Assembly: GCA_041941305.1 (NCBI GenBank)
Contig: JBGTQJ010000076.1
Span: 1 to 40,184, forward strand
Direction of reading: 5' to 3'
DNA: 40,184 nucleotides
Source: JANSWP01 sp041941305
Lineage (GTDB): Bacteria > Bacteroidota > Bacteroidia > Chitinophagales > Saprospiraceae
Shown here one piece after another: positions 14,742 to 22,687 of this stretch. The notes under the pieces were generated by a model that was given only the letters and a program-made list of their open reading frames with translations, searched no databases and was not told the origin of the DNA. The stretch's first letter is position 1, and every line of letters begins with the position of its first letter. Made by a program: the position numbers and the translations under genes.

Positions 14742-15992
14742 TTACTCTACACAGAAGTATTTCCAAATCTCATCTGCACGCACATAACCTAAATCGGCGC
14801 TTTTCTCCAAATCAAAACAAGCTGAAGTGTTATTGAATATAATAAGGTGTGCCAATGCGCGATTATAATAAGCTTCTGCAAAGTCTTCATTAAATTCAAT
14901 CGCCTTAGTATAATCTTCGACTGCCTGGAAATGATATCCCAGCAATAAATAAAGATTACCCCGGTTTTTATAAAGGATCGGATCGTAGGGTGCATCCTCC
15001 AAAGCCGCGTTTAAATCAGCCAATGCTCCGCCAAAATCACCTAACATTTTCCTGGTCAAACCCCGGTTTAAATAAACCTCAGGAATTGGTTCTTTTTTGT
15101 CTACTACGATTTTGTTGTAATCCTTCAAAGCCTCTTCTTTTTGTCCCATAGATTTTAGGACCAAGGCACGGGCAAAATACACCTTGGTCAAATCTGGCTG
15201 CAAATAGATGGCCCTGTCCAAATAATCCTTCGCTAATTCGTAATTGCCTTTAATGCGTTCTACCTGGGCAAAATTATACCAGGCAATGGAAAGTTGTGGG
15301 TTTAAGGTTACTGCTTTGGAAAAGGCTTCTGTTGCGGCATTATATTTTCCCTCTTCATTTAAAAACAAGCCCTTCAAATCATAGGCTACTGCTGAATTTG
15401 GAAAGCTGGTCAAAAGGCTGTCAAGTAAAAATTTGGCTGTTTCGATATTTTCATCTTCCGCTTCATACAATACCTCATCAATTAAATCCAACTCATCAAA
15501 CCCCACTTCTTCGTCCAGAAAATATTGATGAAACCACGCATGATAATCTTTCATCTTGGTAGTCCAGCTCAATTCAGTTAATGCCTCTTCCGGTTCATAA
15601 GCCAGAATGTTTAATAAACTATAGGTACCATTATAACCATATAGATCTGCAGCATAGGGATTAAGTCGATTGGCGCGTCGAAAGTCCTCGGCAGCCTCTG
15701 TTTTCATACCAATCTTTTGTTTAAAGGCTGCTCTTCGCAGTAAGGTATTAGCAGAATTTGGGTTCTGTGCAACTGCATTCTCAAAAGAAAAATAGGTTTC
15801 TTCCAAATCAAAACTCTGATAATTTATATCTGCTTCCCGAAGGTAAATTTGATTTGGCTCCCCATAATTCTCAATGGCTACGATTCTTCCTGTATTGAAA
15901 TCTCGTAATCCGAAATTTTGACCTATCGAATTAAAATTAAAAAGGAATACTAGAAATAAGGATTGTACAATATTTAAAATTTGGAATTTCAT
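14742..15992 (-). CDS. Secreted TPR-repeat protein
   Basis: A 416-residue protein with a signal peptide (MKFQILNIVQSLFLVFLFNFNSIGQ) followed by a chain of tetratricopeptide repeats from about residue 60. Repeats are easy to see in NSAVAYDLKGLFLNEEGKYN, PQLSIAWYNFAQVERIKGNY, PDLTKVYFARALVLKSMGQK, PIPEVYLNRGLTRKMLGDF and PYDPILYKNRGNLYLLLGYH. It is probably periplasmic and a protein-interaction scaffold; no enzymatic domain is visible. It is divergent from the sigma-factor gene, and the second copy of the palindromic operator lies 90 bp upstream of its start, so it is likely a regulon member. Confidence 0.85.
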   Translation of the reverse strand: MKFQILNIVQSLFLVFLFNFNSIGQNFGLRDFNTGRIVAIENYGEPNQIYLREADINYQSFDLEETYFSFENAVAQNPNSANTLLRRAAFKQKIGMKTEAAEDFRRANRLNPYAADLYGYNGTYSLLNILAYEPEEALTELSWTTKMKDYHAWFHQYFLDEEVGFDELDLIDEVLYEAEDENIETAKFLLDSLLTSFPNSAVAYDLKGLFLNEEGKYNAATEAFSKAVTLNPQLSIAWYNFAQVERIKGNYELAKDYLDRAIYLQPDLTKVYFARALVLKSMGQKEEALKDYNKIVVDKKEPIPEVYLNRGLTRKMLGDFGGALADLNAALEDAPYDPILYKNRGNLYLLLGYHFQAVEDYTKAIEFNEDFAEAYYNRALAHLIIFNNTSACFDLEKSADLGYVRADEIWKYFCVE

Positions 15993-16030
15993 AAAATCAT
16001 TTTTTTAGTTAGTTATTTAATAAATGCGCT

Positions 16031-16067
16031 CAACTATTTTTCGAACAAAAAAAATGAGAAATAGTTG
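16031..16067. repeat. 9-bp inverted repeat in TPR/sigma intergenic
   Basis: CAACTATTT (16031-16039) and AAATAGTTG (16059-16067) face each other across 19 bp in the leader of the TPR gene. It could be a 5'-UTR hairpin or another regulator site; nothing decides between these. Confidence 0.5.
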
Positions 16068-16081
16068 TTTAACTTCATTAA

Positions 16082-16100
16082 ATAATAGCATTACTATTAT
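16082..16100. promoter_or_regulatory. 19-bp palindromic operator, copy 2
   Basis: An exact repeat of the 19-bp palindrome at 13910-13928, located between the divergent TPR and ECF sigma genes. Two exact 19-bp copies about 2.2 kb apart in the two divergent promoter regions are unlikely to be chance. Confidence 0.65.
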
Positions 16101-16179
16101 TATTTTGAGAAATACTAATTTTTTTTCAGGAATTTGTAAACCTTTTTAAATGGATGATGTTTAGTGAATCGAAAAGACA

Positions 16180-16192
16180 ATAGTAATACTAT
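16180..16192. promoter_or_regulatory. Operator near-copy directly upstream of sigma gene
   Basis: ATAGTAATACTAT is palindromic and differs from the core of copies 1 and 2 (ATAGCATTACTAT) at one position when read on the other strand. It lies 26 bp before the sigma-factor ATG, where a bound repressor would block transcription or early elongation. Confidence 0.55.
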
Positions 16193-16218
16193 CAAAATAC
16201 ATTGTAAAACTAAATATC

Positions 16219-16752
16219 ATGATTGCTAACCATTTCACATCAAAATTCAAGTTATACGCACCTTATCTCAATGCTTTTGCACTGAGATTGACCCAAGACC
16301 CTCACAAAGCAAAGGATCTGTTTCAGGATACTGCCTTTCGGGCATTCCGAAATCAGGATAAGTTCATATCTGATACTAATATGAAGTCCTGGCTGACAAC
16401 TATTATGAAGAATGCCTTCATAAACGATTATCGAAGAAAGTTACGCCGGCCAGAGGTTGCCGATAATACTGAAAACCTGATTTTACTGAATTCTATTAAC
16501 AACTCTACAAAAAATGGAGGGGAAGAAAAAATGATGCATGAAGAACTGGTACGGTTAATTGAAAATCTAGATGAAGGATTAAAAAAACCATTTCTACTGG
16601 CATTTAGAGGATACAAATACGAGGAAATATGTGAAAAAATGCACCTTCCATTAGGTACTGTGAAGAGTAGAATTTTCATAGCGCGAAAATTGTTGAAAGA
16701 GAAAATTAATACGCTCTACCATGCCCAAAGTACAACTGAAATGGCAGCTTAA
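16219..16752 (+). CDS. ECF-type RNA polymerase sigma factor
   Basis: A 177-residue sigma-70-family protein reduced to regions 2 and 4. Region 2 spans about residues 8-70 (YLNAFALRLTQDPHKAKDLFQDTAFRAF, then WLTTIMKNAFINDYRRK). Region 4 spans about 105-165, with the HTH in YKYEEICEKMHLPLGTVKSRIFIARKLL. No anti-sigma gene is adjacent. The next gene, a TetR-type regulator, begins 18 nt after its stop, so the two are co-transcribed. The palindromic operators upstream suggest TetR control of sigma expression in place of a classical anti-sigma factor (inference). Confidence 0.9.
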   Translation: MIANHFTSKFKLYAPYLNAFALRLTQDPHKAKDLFQDTAFRAFRNQDKFISDTNMKSWLTTIMKNAFINDYRRKLRRPEVADNTENLILLNSINNSTKNGGEEKMMHEELVRLIENLDEGLKKPFLLAFRGYKYEEICEKMHLPLGTVKSRIFIARKLLKEKINTLYHAQSTTEMAA

Positions 16753-16770
16753 AAATCAAAACTTTAGGAT

Positions 16771-17514
16771 ATGAACAATTTAATTATCAATATTAAGGTG
16801 AACCCAAATCTTTACAAGAAAGACCCATTGTCAGCAAGTCTGGGTAAAAAAATATTAGAAAACAGCGTGCTTTTGATTGACGAAATGGGTTTGGAACAAT
16901 TTACTTTCAAAAAATTAGCAAAGGATGTTGGTACAACGGAAGCAAGCATTTACCGATACTTTGAAAACAAACACCACCTCTTTGTTTACCTTTTAAACTG
17001 GTATTGGGAGTGGATGGCAGCGCGTATTGACTTAAATACGCTGAATATCTCAAGCCCCGCTGAAAAACTAAAAATTGTTTTAACCCTAATTGTTGATTCT
17101 ACCAATCGACATGCCAATATTGAATTTGTAGATGAGCAGGCACTTCATCGAATTGTTGTTATTGAAGGGGCGAAAGGCTATCATCACAAGATGGTAGATT
17201 CAGAAAATCAGGATGGATTTTTCCTGGCTTACAAAAGGTTGACAGGAAAAATTGCAAAATTAATCAAAGCAATTAATCCGGACTTTCCATATCCCAGAGC
17301 TTTAGCAAGTACTCTGATTGAAGCCGCTAATAACAACCTTTATTTTGCCCAACATTTACCCAGATTGACAGATTTAAAAAAGGATGCAAGCCAATTGCCT
17401 GGACAAGTAAAGAACTTATTGGAATTCTTCGCCTTTGGGCTAATTTACAACAATGTGATTTCAGGTGTAAAAATTAACCCCAATGATCGAAAAAGCCTTC
17501 GGTTAAGTGCATGA
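16771..17514 (+). CDS. TetR-type regulator, paralog 2
   Basis: A 247-residue regulator closely related to the gene at 14011. The HTH matches (KKLAKDVGTTEASIYRYFENK, about residues 50-72), and the C-terminal domain shares WYWEW, FVDEQALHRIVVIEGAKGYHHK (counterpart of YVNESVLHKLIIAEGSKAYHTK) and YFAQHLPRLTD. The recognition helices are almost identical (YRYFENKH), so both proteins probably bind the same operator, of which two exact copies exist nearby. It is co-transcribed with the ECF sigma gene. It carries a unique C-terminal tail of about 25 residues (ISGVKINPNDRKSLRLSA). Confidence 0.88.
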   Translation: MNNLIINIKVNPNLYKKDPLSASLGKKILENSVLLIDEMGLEQFTFKKLAKDVGTTEASIYRYFENKHHLFVYLLNWYWEWMAARIDLNTLNISSPAEKLKIVLTLIVDSTNRHANIEFVDEQALHRIVVIEGAKGYHHKMVDSENQDGFFLAYKRLTGKIAKLIKAINPDFPYPRALASTLIEAANNNLYFAQHLPRLTDLKKDASQLPGQVKNLLEFFAFGLIYNNVISGVKINPNDRKSLRLSA

Positions 17515-17619
17515 ATCAATAAGTTTCATTGCGCCCTCACACAGTCAATTTGATTCGGGGAAGGAGGTTTGGTAAAAAACTGACTTTATTTGAATGTGAT
17601 AATATTCCATACTCATGGT

Positions 17620-17658
17620 GAGGGGCGGTTTATGTTGTTCTCCCCGCCTCTCTTTTTT
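17620..17658 (+). terminator. Intrinsic terminator after sigma-tetR operon
   Basis: GAGGGGCGG (17620-17628) pairs with CCGCCTCTC (17644-17652; one mismatch), followed directly by TTTTTT. It lies about 105 bp after the tetR-2 stop. Confidence 0.7.
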
Positions 17659-17691
17659 GAAAAATTGGTAAATAACGTGAGCCTATATATA

Positions 17692-17730
17692 AAAGAGGCG
17701 GTTATTATGTCCCGCCGCCTCTTTATTTTT
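17692..17730 (+). terminator. Second, similar GC hairpin just before the HPF-like gene
   Basis: AAAGAGGCGG (17692-17701) pairs perfectly with 17715-17724, followed by TTTATTTTTTAAA. The stem word GAGGCGG/CCGCCTC repeats that of the hairpin at 17620. It ends 23 bp before the next ATG, so it is either a tandem terminator or a leader structure controlling the HPF-like gene. Confidence 0.6.
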
Positions 17731-17752
17731 TAAACCTAACAATTCCAATTCT

Positions 17753-18046
17753 ATGAAAATCATTGTCAGAAATCACGCAAACGTTTCCAAAAAATACATT
17801 CGATTTATCAAATGGAAGCTGTATTCTTTGAAGAGAAAGTTTGACCAAATATTGTATGCAGAAGTATTTGTAAAATCCGAAGGAAAGATACCAAAGGAAT
17901 ATTTGGTCAACGTCAAATTAGGTGTGCCGGGGAATGATCTTTTCATAAAGAACAAATCTGAAAATATTGGCGAATTGATGAATGCCATCAATAAAAATGC
18001 TCATGTGAAGTTGGCACAATCAAAACCTAAAAAATCTTTCTTATGA
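17753..18046 (+). CDS. HPF/RaiA-like ribosome-associated small protein
   Basis: A 97-residue basic protein with the beta-alpha-beta-beta-beta-alpha order of the ribosome hibernation factor family. The strand VNVKLGVPGNDLFIKNKSENIGELMNAINKN corresponds to the conserved VPGxDLxxxxxxxdlyxAId segment, and KKYIRFIKWKLYSLKRKFDQILYAEVFV to the first helix and strand. Such proteins bind the 30S decoding region and silence ribosomes in stationary phase. It is at the short end of the family and lacks the long C-terminal dimerisation domain. Its stop overlaps the next start (ATGA), so the two genes are coupled. Two GC hairpins lie in front of it. Confidence 0.6.
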   Translation: MKIIVRNHANVSKKYIRFIKWKLYSLKRKFDQILYAEVFVKSEGKIPKEYLVNVKLGVPGNDLFIKNKSENIGELMNAINKNAHVKLAQSKPKKSFL

Positions 18047-18336
18047 CTGCAGATAGTTTAATTTCAGGTATTATCAGAGCTAAACAAAAAGGCTATCTAA
18101 CAGAGTTCAGGTTTGAGGAAAACCAACTAATAGACCGACAATCTCACAAAGGATACAAATCACCCGACTGTAAATTGATTAAATATGAACGCTTCGAAGG
18201 CATGTCAGACCCAGCAGATTCCTCTGTTTTATTTTGGATTGAGTGTATAGATGGCAATAAGGGATATATCAGTAGTGCCTATGGCATTTATGCCAATGAC
18301 CATCTTATTAAATTTATGAAAACAATAAACAGGTAA
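18043..18336 (+). CDS. Small conserved Bacteroidota protein, function unknown
   Basis: A 97-residue protein overlapping the HPF-like gene by 4 nt. It contains the signature RFEGMSDPADSSVLFWIE and KGYISSAYGIYAND of a small Bacteroidota family whose members I recall being labelled phosphoribosylpyrophosphate synthetase in automatic annotation. No PRPP-synthetase motif (PRPP loop, ATP flag) is present and the chain is far too short, so that name should not be used. It has no signal peptide and is probably cytoplasmic. Coupling to the HPF-like gene is the only functional clue. Confidence 0.75.
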   Translation: MTADSLISGIIRAKQKGYLTEFRFEENQLIDRQSHKGYKSPDCKLIKYERFEGMSDPADSSVLFWIECIDGNKGYISSAYGIYANDHLIKFMKTINR

Positions 18337-18529
18337 ATGTCCAAAAACAATTTTAGATATTTTCAAGTTTGATTTTATGAAAGGGTAAAAAATGAAACTT
18401 TGGTTTGGTGAAGTCAACAGTATTTCAGTCAGTGATAAAACACATTTGACATCTGACAACAATATGGTCTGATTTCTGAAAAATTTGACAATCACTTTTT
18501 TCCCACTAAACAATTAAAACTTCTTAATT

Positions 18530-19114
18530 ATGAAATCCATTAAGATGAGATTCCAATTGTATGCCATTACTTTCTTAGGGATTTGGATTGTATTAATCAC
18601 TTTTGATTCTTGTCAATATTCATTAGATGAAGAAAAGATCATACGCGTTATCTCTGAGTCGGAAGTGATCGCTGCTCAGGAAGCCTGGGAATTGAGTTTG
18701 ATTTCTATAGGTGTGGCTTATGAAAATGGAGGGGATTATAAAGCAACAGCCAAGAAACACGTCCAGGATTATTATGGTTATGACCTGGGCAAGGTTCTGT
18801 TTAAACCGACGATGGCCAAAGACAAACAGTTTAGAACCACATTCGATGGTGCATTATCTTATTATGTTGGCGGAAACGATTCCTTTCCAGAAGACAAAGG
18901 TTTCGCATTAAATCGATGGACAAACGTACGCTGGGAAAATGTAGGCATCTTTAATAGCAATGGCAATATGGCGATTGCGATGGGTAATCAATACTTCATC
19001 GACAAGGAAGGCAAAGAATTAAAAGTAGAATTTACCCTTTGTTATGTAAAAGATAAACAAGGTAACTTAAAGATTGTTGCACATAAATCGGCCTTGCCTT
19101 TTTCTACAACGTAA
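18530..19114 (+). CDS. Secreted SnoaL/NTF2-like protein
   Basis: A 194-residue exported protein. The N-terminus is a signal of lipoprotein type (hydrophobic LGIWIVLITFDSC, about residues 15-28; Asp at -2 is unusual). The mature part begins with EAQEAWELSLISIGVAYENGGDY-type sequence and includes HVQDYYGYDLGKVLFKPT, FVGGNDSFPEDKGFALNRWTNVRWEN-like stretches and AIAMGNQYFID, which suggest the NTF2/SnoaL-like fold. As I recall, homologues are widely labelled phosphoribosyl-AMP cyclohydrolase, but no HisI metal-binding motif is visible and the protein is exported, so that label is unsupported. Substrate and role are unknown. Confidence 0.7.
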   Translation: MKSIKMRFQLYAITFLGIWIVLITFDSCQYSLDEEKIIRVISESEVIAAQEAWELSLISIGVAYENGGDYKATAKKHVQDYYGYDLGKVLFKPTMAKDKQFRTTFDGALSYYVGGNDSFPEDKGFALNRWTNVRWENVGIFNSNGNMAIAMGNQYFIDKEGKELKVEFTLCYVKDKQGNLKIVAHKSALPFSTT

Positions 19115-19126
19115 AACAAAGTGAAA

Positions 19127-19519
19127 ATGCGATTCCACTCAAGAAAACTGATAAAACCCGGGGATTTGAATGCAAATAATACCCTTTTTGGAGGGCAATT
19201 ATTGAAATGGATAGATGAAGAAGCCGGTATTTATGCCATGACCAAATTAGACAGTGCAAAGGTTGTCACAAAATTCATGTCCGAGATAAACTTTGTCAGT
19301 TCCGCCAACCAGGCTGACGTAATAGAAATTGGTCTGGAATTCTTGGATATAGGGCGTACTTCCATTACTTTTAGATGTGAGGTGAGAAATTTGTTTACTA
19401 AAAAAACCATCATTTCTATTGAAAAAATTGTGTTCGTAAATGTGGATGAACAACTAAAACCCCATCCGCATGGAAAAACACTGGGTTTATTACAAAAGGA
19501 GGCTCTTGTGCGGACATAG
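19127..19519 (+). CDS. Hotdog-fold acyl-CoA thioesterase
   Basis: A 130-residue enzyme of the YciA/BFIT-type thioesterase family, hydrolysing acyl-CoA to free acid and CoA. The diagnostic start is visible: LIKPGDLNANNTLFGGQLLKWIDEEAG, containing the N-x4-GG and catalytic-Asp region of hotdog thioesterases. It is followed by FMSEINFVSSANQADVIEIGLEFLDIGRTSI. The ATG at 19127 fits; an in-frame GTG two codons upstream (19121) is an alternative. It precedes the ABC transporter gene by 54 bp and may be co-transcribed, though no functional link is obvious. Confidence 0.88.
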   Translation: MRFHSRKLIKPGDLNANNTLFGGQLLKWIDEEAGIYAMTKLDSAKVVTKFMSEINFVSSANQADVIEIGLEFLDIGRTSITFRCEVRNLFTKKTIISIEKIVFVNVDEQLKPHPHGKTLGLLQKEALVRT

Positions 19520-19573
19520 AAATATTGCTCATCCAAAGAGTACCGACCAGTAATGAAATTGAAAGCAAAATAA

Positions 19574-21304
19574 ATGAGAACAACAGAAAGGTTTTTTAAA
19601 CTGCTGGAACTAGACCGGAAGGAAATTAGCTATATCTATCTTTATGCACTTTTTGCAGGCTTGATTACCCTTTCTTTGCCATTGGGTATTCAAGCACTAA
19701 TCAACTTAATGATAGCAGGCGAAGTATCTTCTTCTCTCTTTTTGTTGATAGGAATTATTGTGGTGGGTATTGCATTCAATGGTCTTTTGACCATTATGCA
19801 ATTGACGGTAACGGAGACTTTGCAAAGACGGATATTTACCCGATCTGCCTTTGAATTTGCCTGGCGGGTTCCTCGTTTCAAGCTCGATGCTTTGGCAAAT
19901 ATTTATCCTCCTGAATTGATCAATCGCTTCTTTGACACGATTACACTCCAGAAAGGCATTCCCAAGATTTTAATAGATTCTTCAACAGCAATTTTACAAA
20001 TAGTTTTTGGCTTAATCTTACTATCTCTTTATCATCCTTTCTTTGTGTTTTTTGGATTGGTCCTGCTTGCTATCTTAATAGCCATTTTTACTTTTACAGG
20101 GAAACGAGGATTAAAGTCAAGTTTAAAAGAGAGTCAATACAAATATCAAGTAGCCCATTGGTTGGAGGAGTTGGGACGAGCAATGAGTATTTTTAAATTA
20201 TCAGGTGGATGTGATTTACCAGTCGATCGAACAAATAATTTAGTTACCAACTATTTGGGAGCCCGGAAAAGTCATTTTAAAGTCTTGTTGGTTCAGTACG
20301 GCAGCGTCGTAGTTTTTAAAACCATTATAACTGCAGCATTACTGATTCTGGGAAGTATTTTGGTAATTGAAAATCAAATCACAATAGGTCAATTTGTAGC
20401 GGCAGAAATTGTGGTTTTGTTAATTATGAGCTCAGCTGAGAAACTGATTCTTGGGATGGAAAACATTTACGACGTATTGACCGCATTGGATAAAATTGGT
20501 TCCGTCACAGATTTACCCCTGGAAAAAGATGATGGTATTTCATTTCAAGAAGTGAGTATAGGCGAAGGAGTGAGTGTTGAACTGGATAAAGTGACCTTTC
20601 AGTTTGGGGATTCAGAAGTGCCTACCCTGAAAGATATTTCTTTGAAAATAGAAGCTGGAGAAAGAGTTTGCATCGCGGGATATAATGGTTCGGGAAAATC
20701 CACTTTGATTCAGTTGTTAGAAGGATTGTATACAGAATTTGATGGCATGATAACCTACAATGGAGTGCCCCTCCAAACCATACACTTAGAAAGTTTGAGA
20801 AGAGCAATTGGAAGTTTAAATACGAGAGATGAGATCTTTAATGGAACCATTTTGGAAAATATCCATCTTGGGAACAAGGATGTTGCTTTAAAACGAATCA
20901 TTTCAGTGGCTAAAGAAATAGGCTTACACGATTACATCAATCGCCTTCCCAATGGATATAAAACAGAGCTTTTGGCGGGTGGGATCAACATTCCCGGCAG
21001 CATGCGTACCAAAATTATGCTGACCCGTATTTTTATTCTCCAGCCAGACCTTTTGGTACTGGAAAACTTCCTACCTAAAATCGAACAAATGGAAAAAGAA
21101 CATTTGATAGATTTTTTAACACATAAATCGAAAAACTGGACGATGGTTGCCGTTTCTAATAATCCCATATTTGCTCAAAAATGTGATAGAGTGATTGTAT
21201 TAAAGGAGGGAGAGATTTTGACGGAAGGCAAGTTTGAAGATTTAAAAAACGATTTATTTGTAAAAGAGGTATTTAAATTGAAAAACCATTCTTTAACCCT
21301 TTAA
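19574..21304 (+). CDS. ABC exporter with degenerate ATPase motifs (type I secretion-like)
   Basis: A 576-residue half-transporter: six membrane segments within about residues 20-290, then a nucleotide-binding domain from about 340. No C39 peptidase domain precedes the membrane part. Walker A is intact (GYNGSGKST, 369-377). The other motifs are altered: the Q-loop position is Thr417, the LSGGQ signature reads IPGSM (473-477), Walker B ends LLVLENF (490s) with Glu for Asp and Asn for the catalytic Glu, and the switch His is Asn529 (AVSNNP). ATP may bind, but canonical hydrolysis is doubtful. HlyD and TolC genes follow, so it is the inner-membrane part of a tripartite exporter or a relic of one. 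Confidence 0.88.
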   Translation: MRTTERFFKLLELDRKEISYIYLYALFAGLITLSLPLGIQALINLMIAGEVSSSLFLLIGIIVVGIAFNGLLTIMQLTVTETLQRRIFTRSAFEFAWRVPRFKLDALANIYPPELINRFFDTITLQKGIPKILIDSSTAILQIVFGLILLSLYHPFFVFFGLVLLAILIAIFTFTGKRGLKSSLKESQYKYQVAHWLEELGRAMSIFKLSGGCDLPVDRTNNLVTNYLGARKSHFKVLLVQYGSVVVFKTIITAALLILGSILVIENQITIGQFVAAEIVVLLIMSSAEKLILGMENIYDVLTALDKIGSVTDLPLEKDDGISFQEVSIGEGVSVELDKVTFQFGDSEVPTLKDISLKIEAGERVCIAGYNGSGKSTLIQLLEGLYTEFDGMITYNGVPLQTIHLESLRRAIGSLNTRDEIFNGTILENIHLGNKDVALKRIISVAKEIGLHDYINRLPNGYKTELLAGGINIPGSMRTKIMLTRIFILQPDLLVLENFLPKIEQMEKEHLIDFLTHKSKNWTMVAVSNNPIFAQKCDRVIVLKEGEILTEGKFEDLKNDLFVKEVFKLKNHSLTL

Positions 21305-21313
21305 GAATTCAGC

Positions 21314-22687
21314 ATGCTCAATATATCCAATAACAGTGTCAGGCACAAACTAAAAATCGAGGAGTTCTCTTCCTATGCTCAGACTCGACTACCTGCTGCC
21401 AATCGCATGCTTTCATGGTGGCTAACTGTATTTTTGATTGTCACACTGATTATCTTCTTTTTGCCATGGACGCAAAATATTCAAATGAAGGGCAAGGTGA
21501 CCACTTTGCGACCCGAACAACGCCCCCAGGAAGTGACATCTGTCATTTCAGGGAGGATTGAAAAATGGTATGTCAGAGAAGGTGAGTTGGTACAAGTTGG
21601 TGATACCATTGTACACTTGTCAGAAGTTAAATCTGAATATTTTGACCCCAATTTGGTAGAGCGAAAAGCCAATCAAATCGATGCCAAAGAGGGTTCTATT
21701 GAAAGTTACCTGTTAAAAGCTGATGCCCTGGAAAATCAAATACTCGCAATGAAGAGAGGATTGACTCAAAAAAAAGAGCAGCTAAACAATAAAATAGAAC
21801 AGGCTGTGCTAAAACAGGAAAGTAATAAAGCTGTTGTAGAACAAGCTAAAATTGATTCTGAAATTGCAGAATTTCAAATGAGACGGATTGATACCCTTTT
21901 CCAAAAAGGGATAAAGTCATTAAGTGATTTGGAAGAAAAAAAATTGAAAGTTCAGGAGACAAAGGCAAAATTGGTGAATGCACGAAATAAATTGCTCGAA
22001 AGCAATAATGACCTGGAAATAGCCAAGCTTCAATATCAAAATATCGAAAACGAATACGGCAGCAAAATTGCTAAAGCAGAGTCCGACAGGTTTACCACAC
22101 TTTCAACTTTATATGAGGCCAAAGGCGATTTGAATAAACTGGAAACTCAATACGAAAATTATAGAAGGCGAAACAGCATGTATTATGTAATCGCTCCACA
22201 AGCAGGTTATGTTACCAAGGCTATCAAATCTGGTATTGGGGAAATCATCAAAGAGGGGTCATCCATCATTACAATTGTACCTTACGAGCGCGAATTGGCA
22301 GTTGAAATGTACATCCGACCAATGGATTTGCCATTGATAAACCTTGGTCAGGAAGTTAGATTATTATTTGATGGATGGCAGGCATTTATCATCTCTGGAT
22401 GGGCGGAATTCTCTTTTGGTACCTATAAGGGAGAAGTGGTTGCCATAGATAACATCCCCAACCAAAACAACAAATACCGCATTTTGGTAAAATCCAATGA
22501 TCCTGAAAAATCCTTTCCCGATTTGTTGAGAGTGGGTGCCGGAGCAGAAGGTATTGCATTATTAAAGGATGTCCCAGTTTGGTATGAAGTATGGCGACAA
22601 TTGAATGGATTTCCTGCCGATTTTTATGAGAATGATATTGAGAATGAGAATAAATTTAAACCGCCAGTTAAGTCAGTAACGAAATAA
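21314..22687 (+). CDS. HlyD-family periplasmic adaptor protein
   Basis: A 457-residue membrane-fusion protein joining an inner-membrane ABC exporter to an outer-membrane TolC channel. One N-terminal membrane segment is present (WWLTVFLIVTLIIFFLPWT, about residues 36-54). Then come a biotinyl-lipoyl half-motif (GRIEKWYVREGELVQVGDTIVHL), a long coiled coil (about 105-270), and the second half plus barrel domain (YYVIAPQAGYVTKAIKSGIGEIIKEGS, then AVEMYIRPMDLPLINLGQEVRLLFDGW). It starts 9 nt after the ABC gene and is surely co-transcribed. Confidence 0.92.
   Translation: MLNISNNSVRHKLKIEEFSSYAQTRLPAANRMLSWWLTVFLIVTLIIFFLPWTQNIQMKGKVTTLRPEQRPQEVTSVISGRIEKWYVREGELVQVGDTIVHLSEVKSEYFDPNLVERKANQIDAKEGSIESYLLKADALENQILAMKRGLTQKKEQLNNKIEQAVLKQESNKAVVEQAKIDSEIAEFQMRRIDTLFQKGIKSLSDLEEKKLKVQETKAKLVNARNKLLESNNDLEIAKLQYQNIENEYGSKIAKAESDRFTTLSTLYEAKGDLNKLETQYENYRRRNSMYYVIAPQAGYVTKAIKSGIGEIIKEGSSIITIVPYERELAVEMYIRPMDLPLINLGQEVRLLFDGWQAFIISGWAEFSFGTYKGEVVAIDNIPNQNNKYRILVKSNDPEKSFPDLLRVGAGAEGIALLKDVPVWYEVWRQLNGFPADFYENDIENENKFKPPVKSVTK

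Noticed and set aside
18043..18336. Naming this gene as phosphoribosylpyrophosphate synthetase
   Set aside because: 97 residues and no PRPP loop or ATP-binding motif; the label is a known kind of propagated annotation error.
18530..19114. Naming this gene as phosphoribosyl-AMP cyclohydrolase
   Set aside because: It is exported, lacks HisI metal-binding residues and fits an NTF2-like fold.
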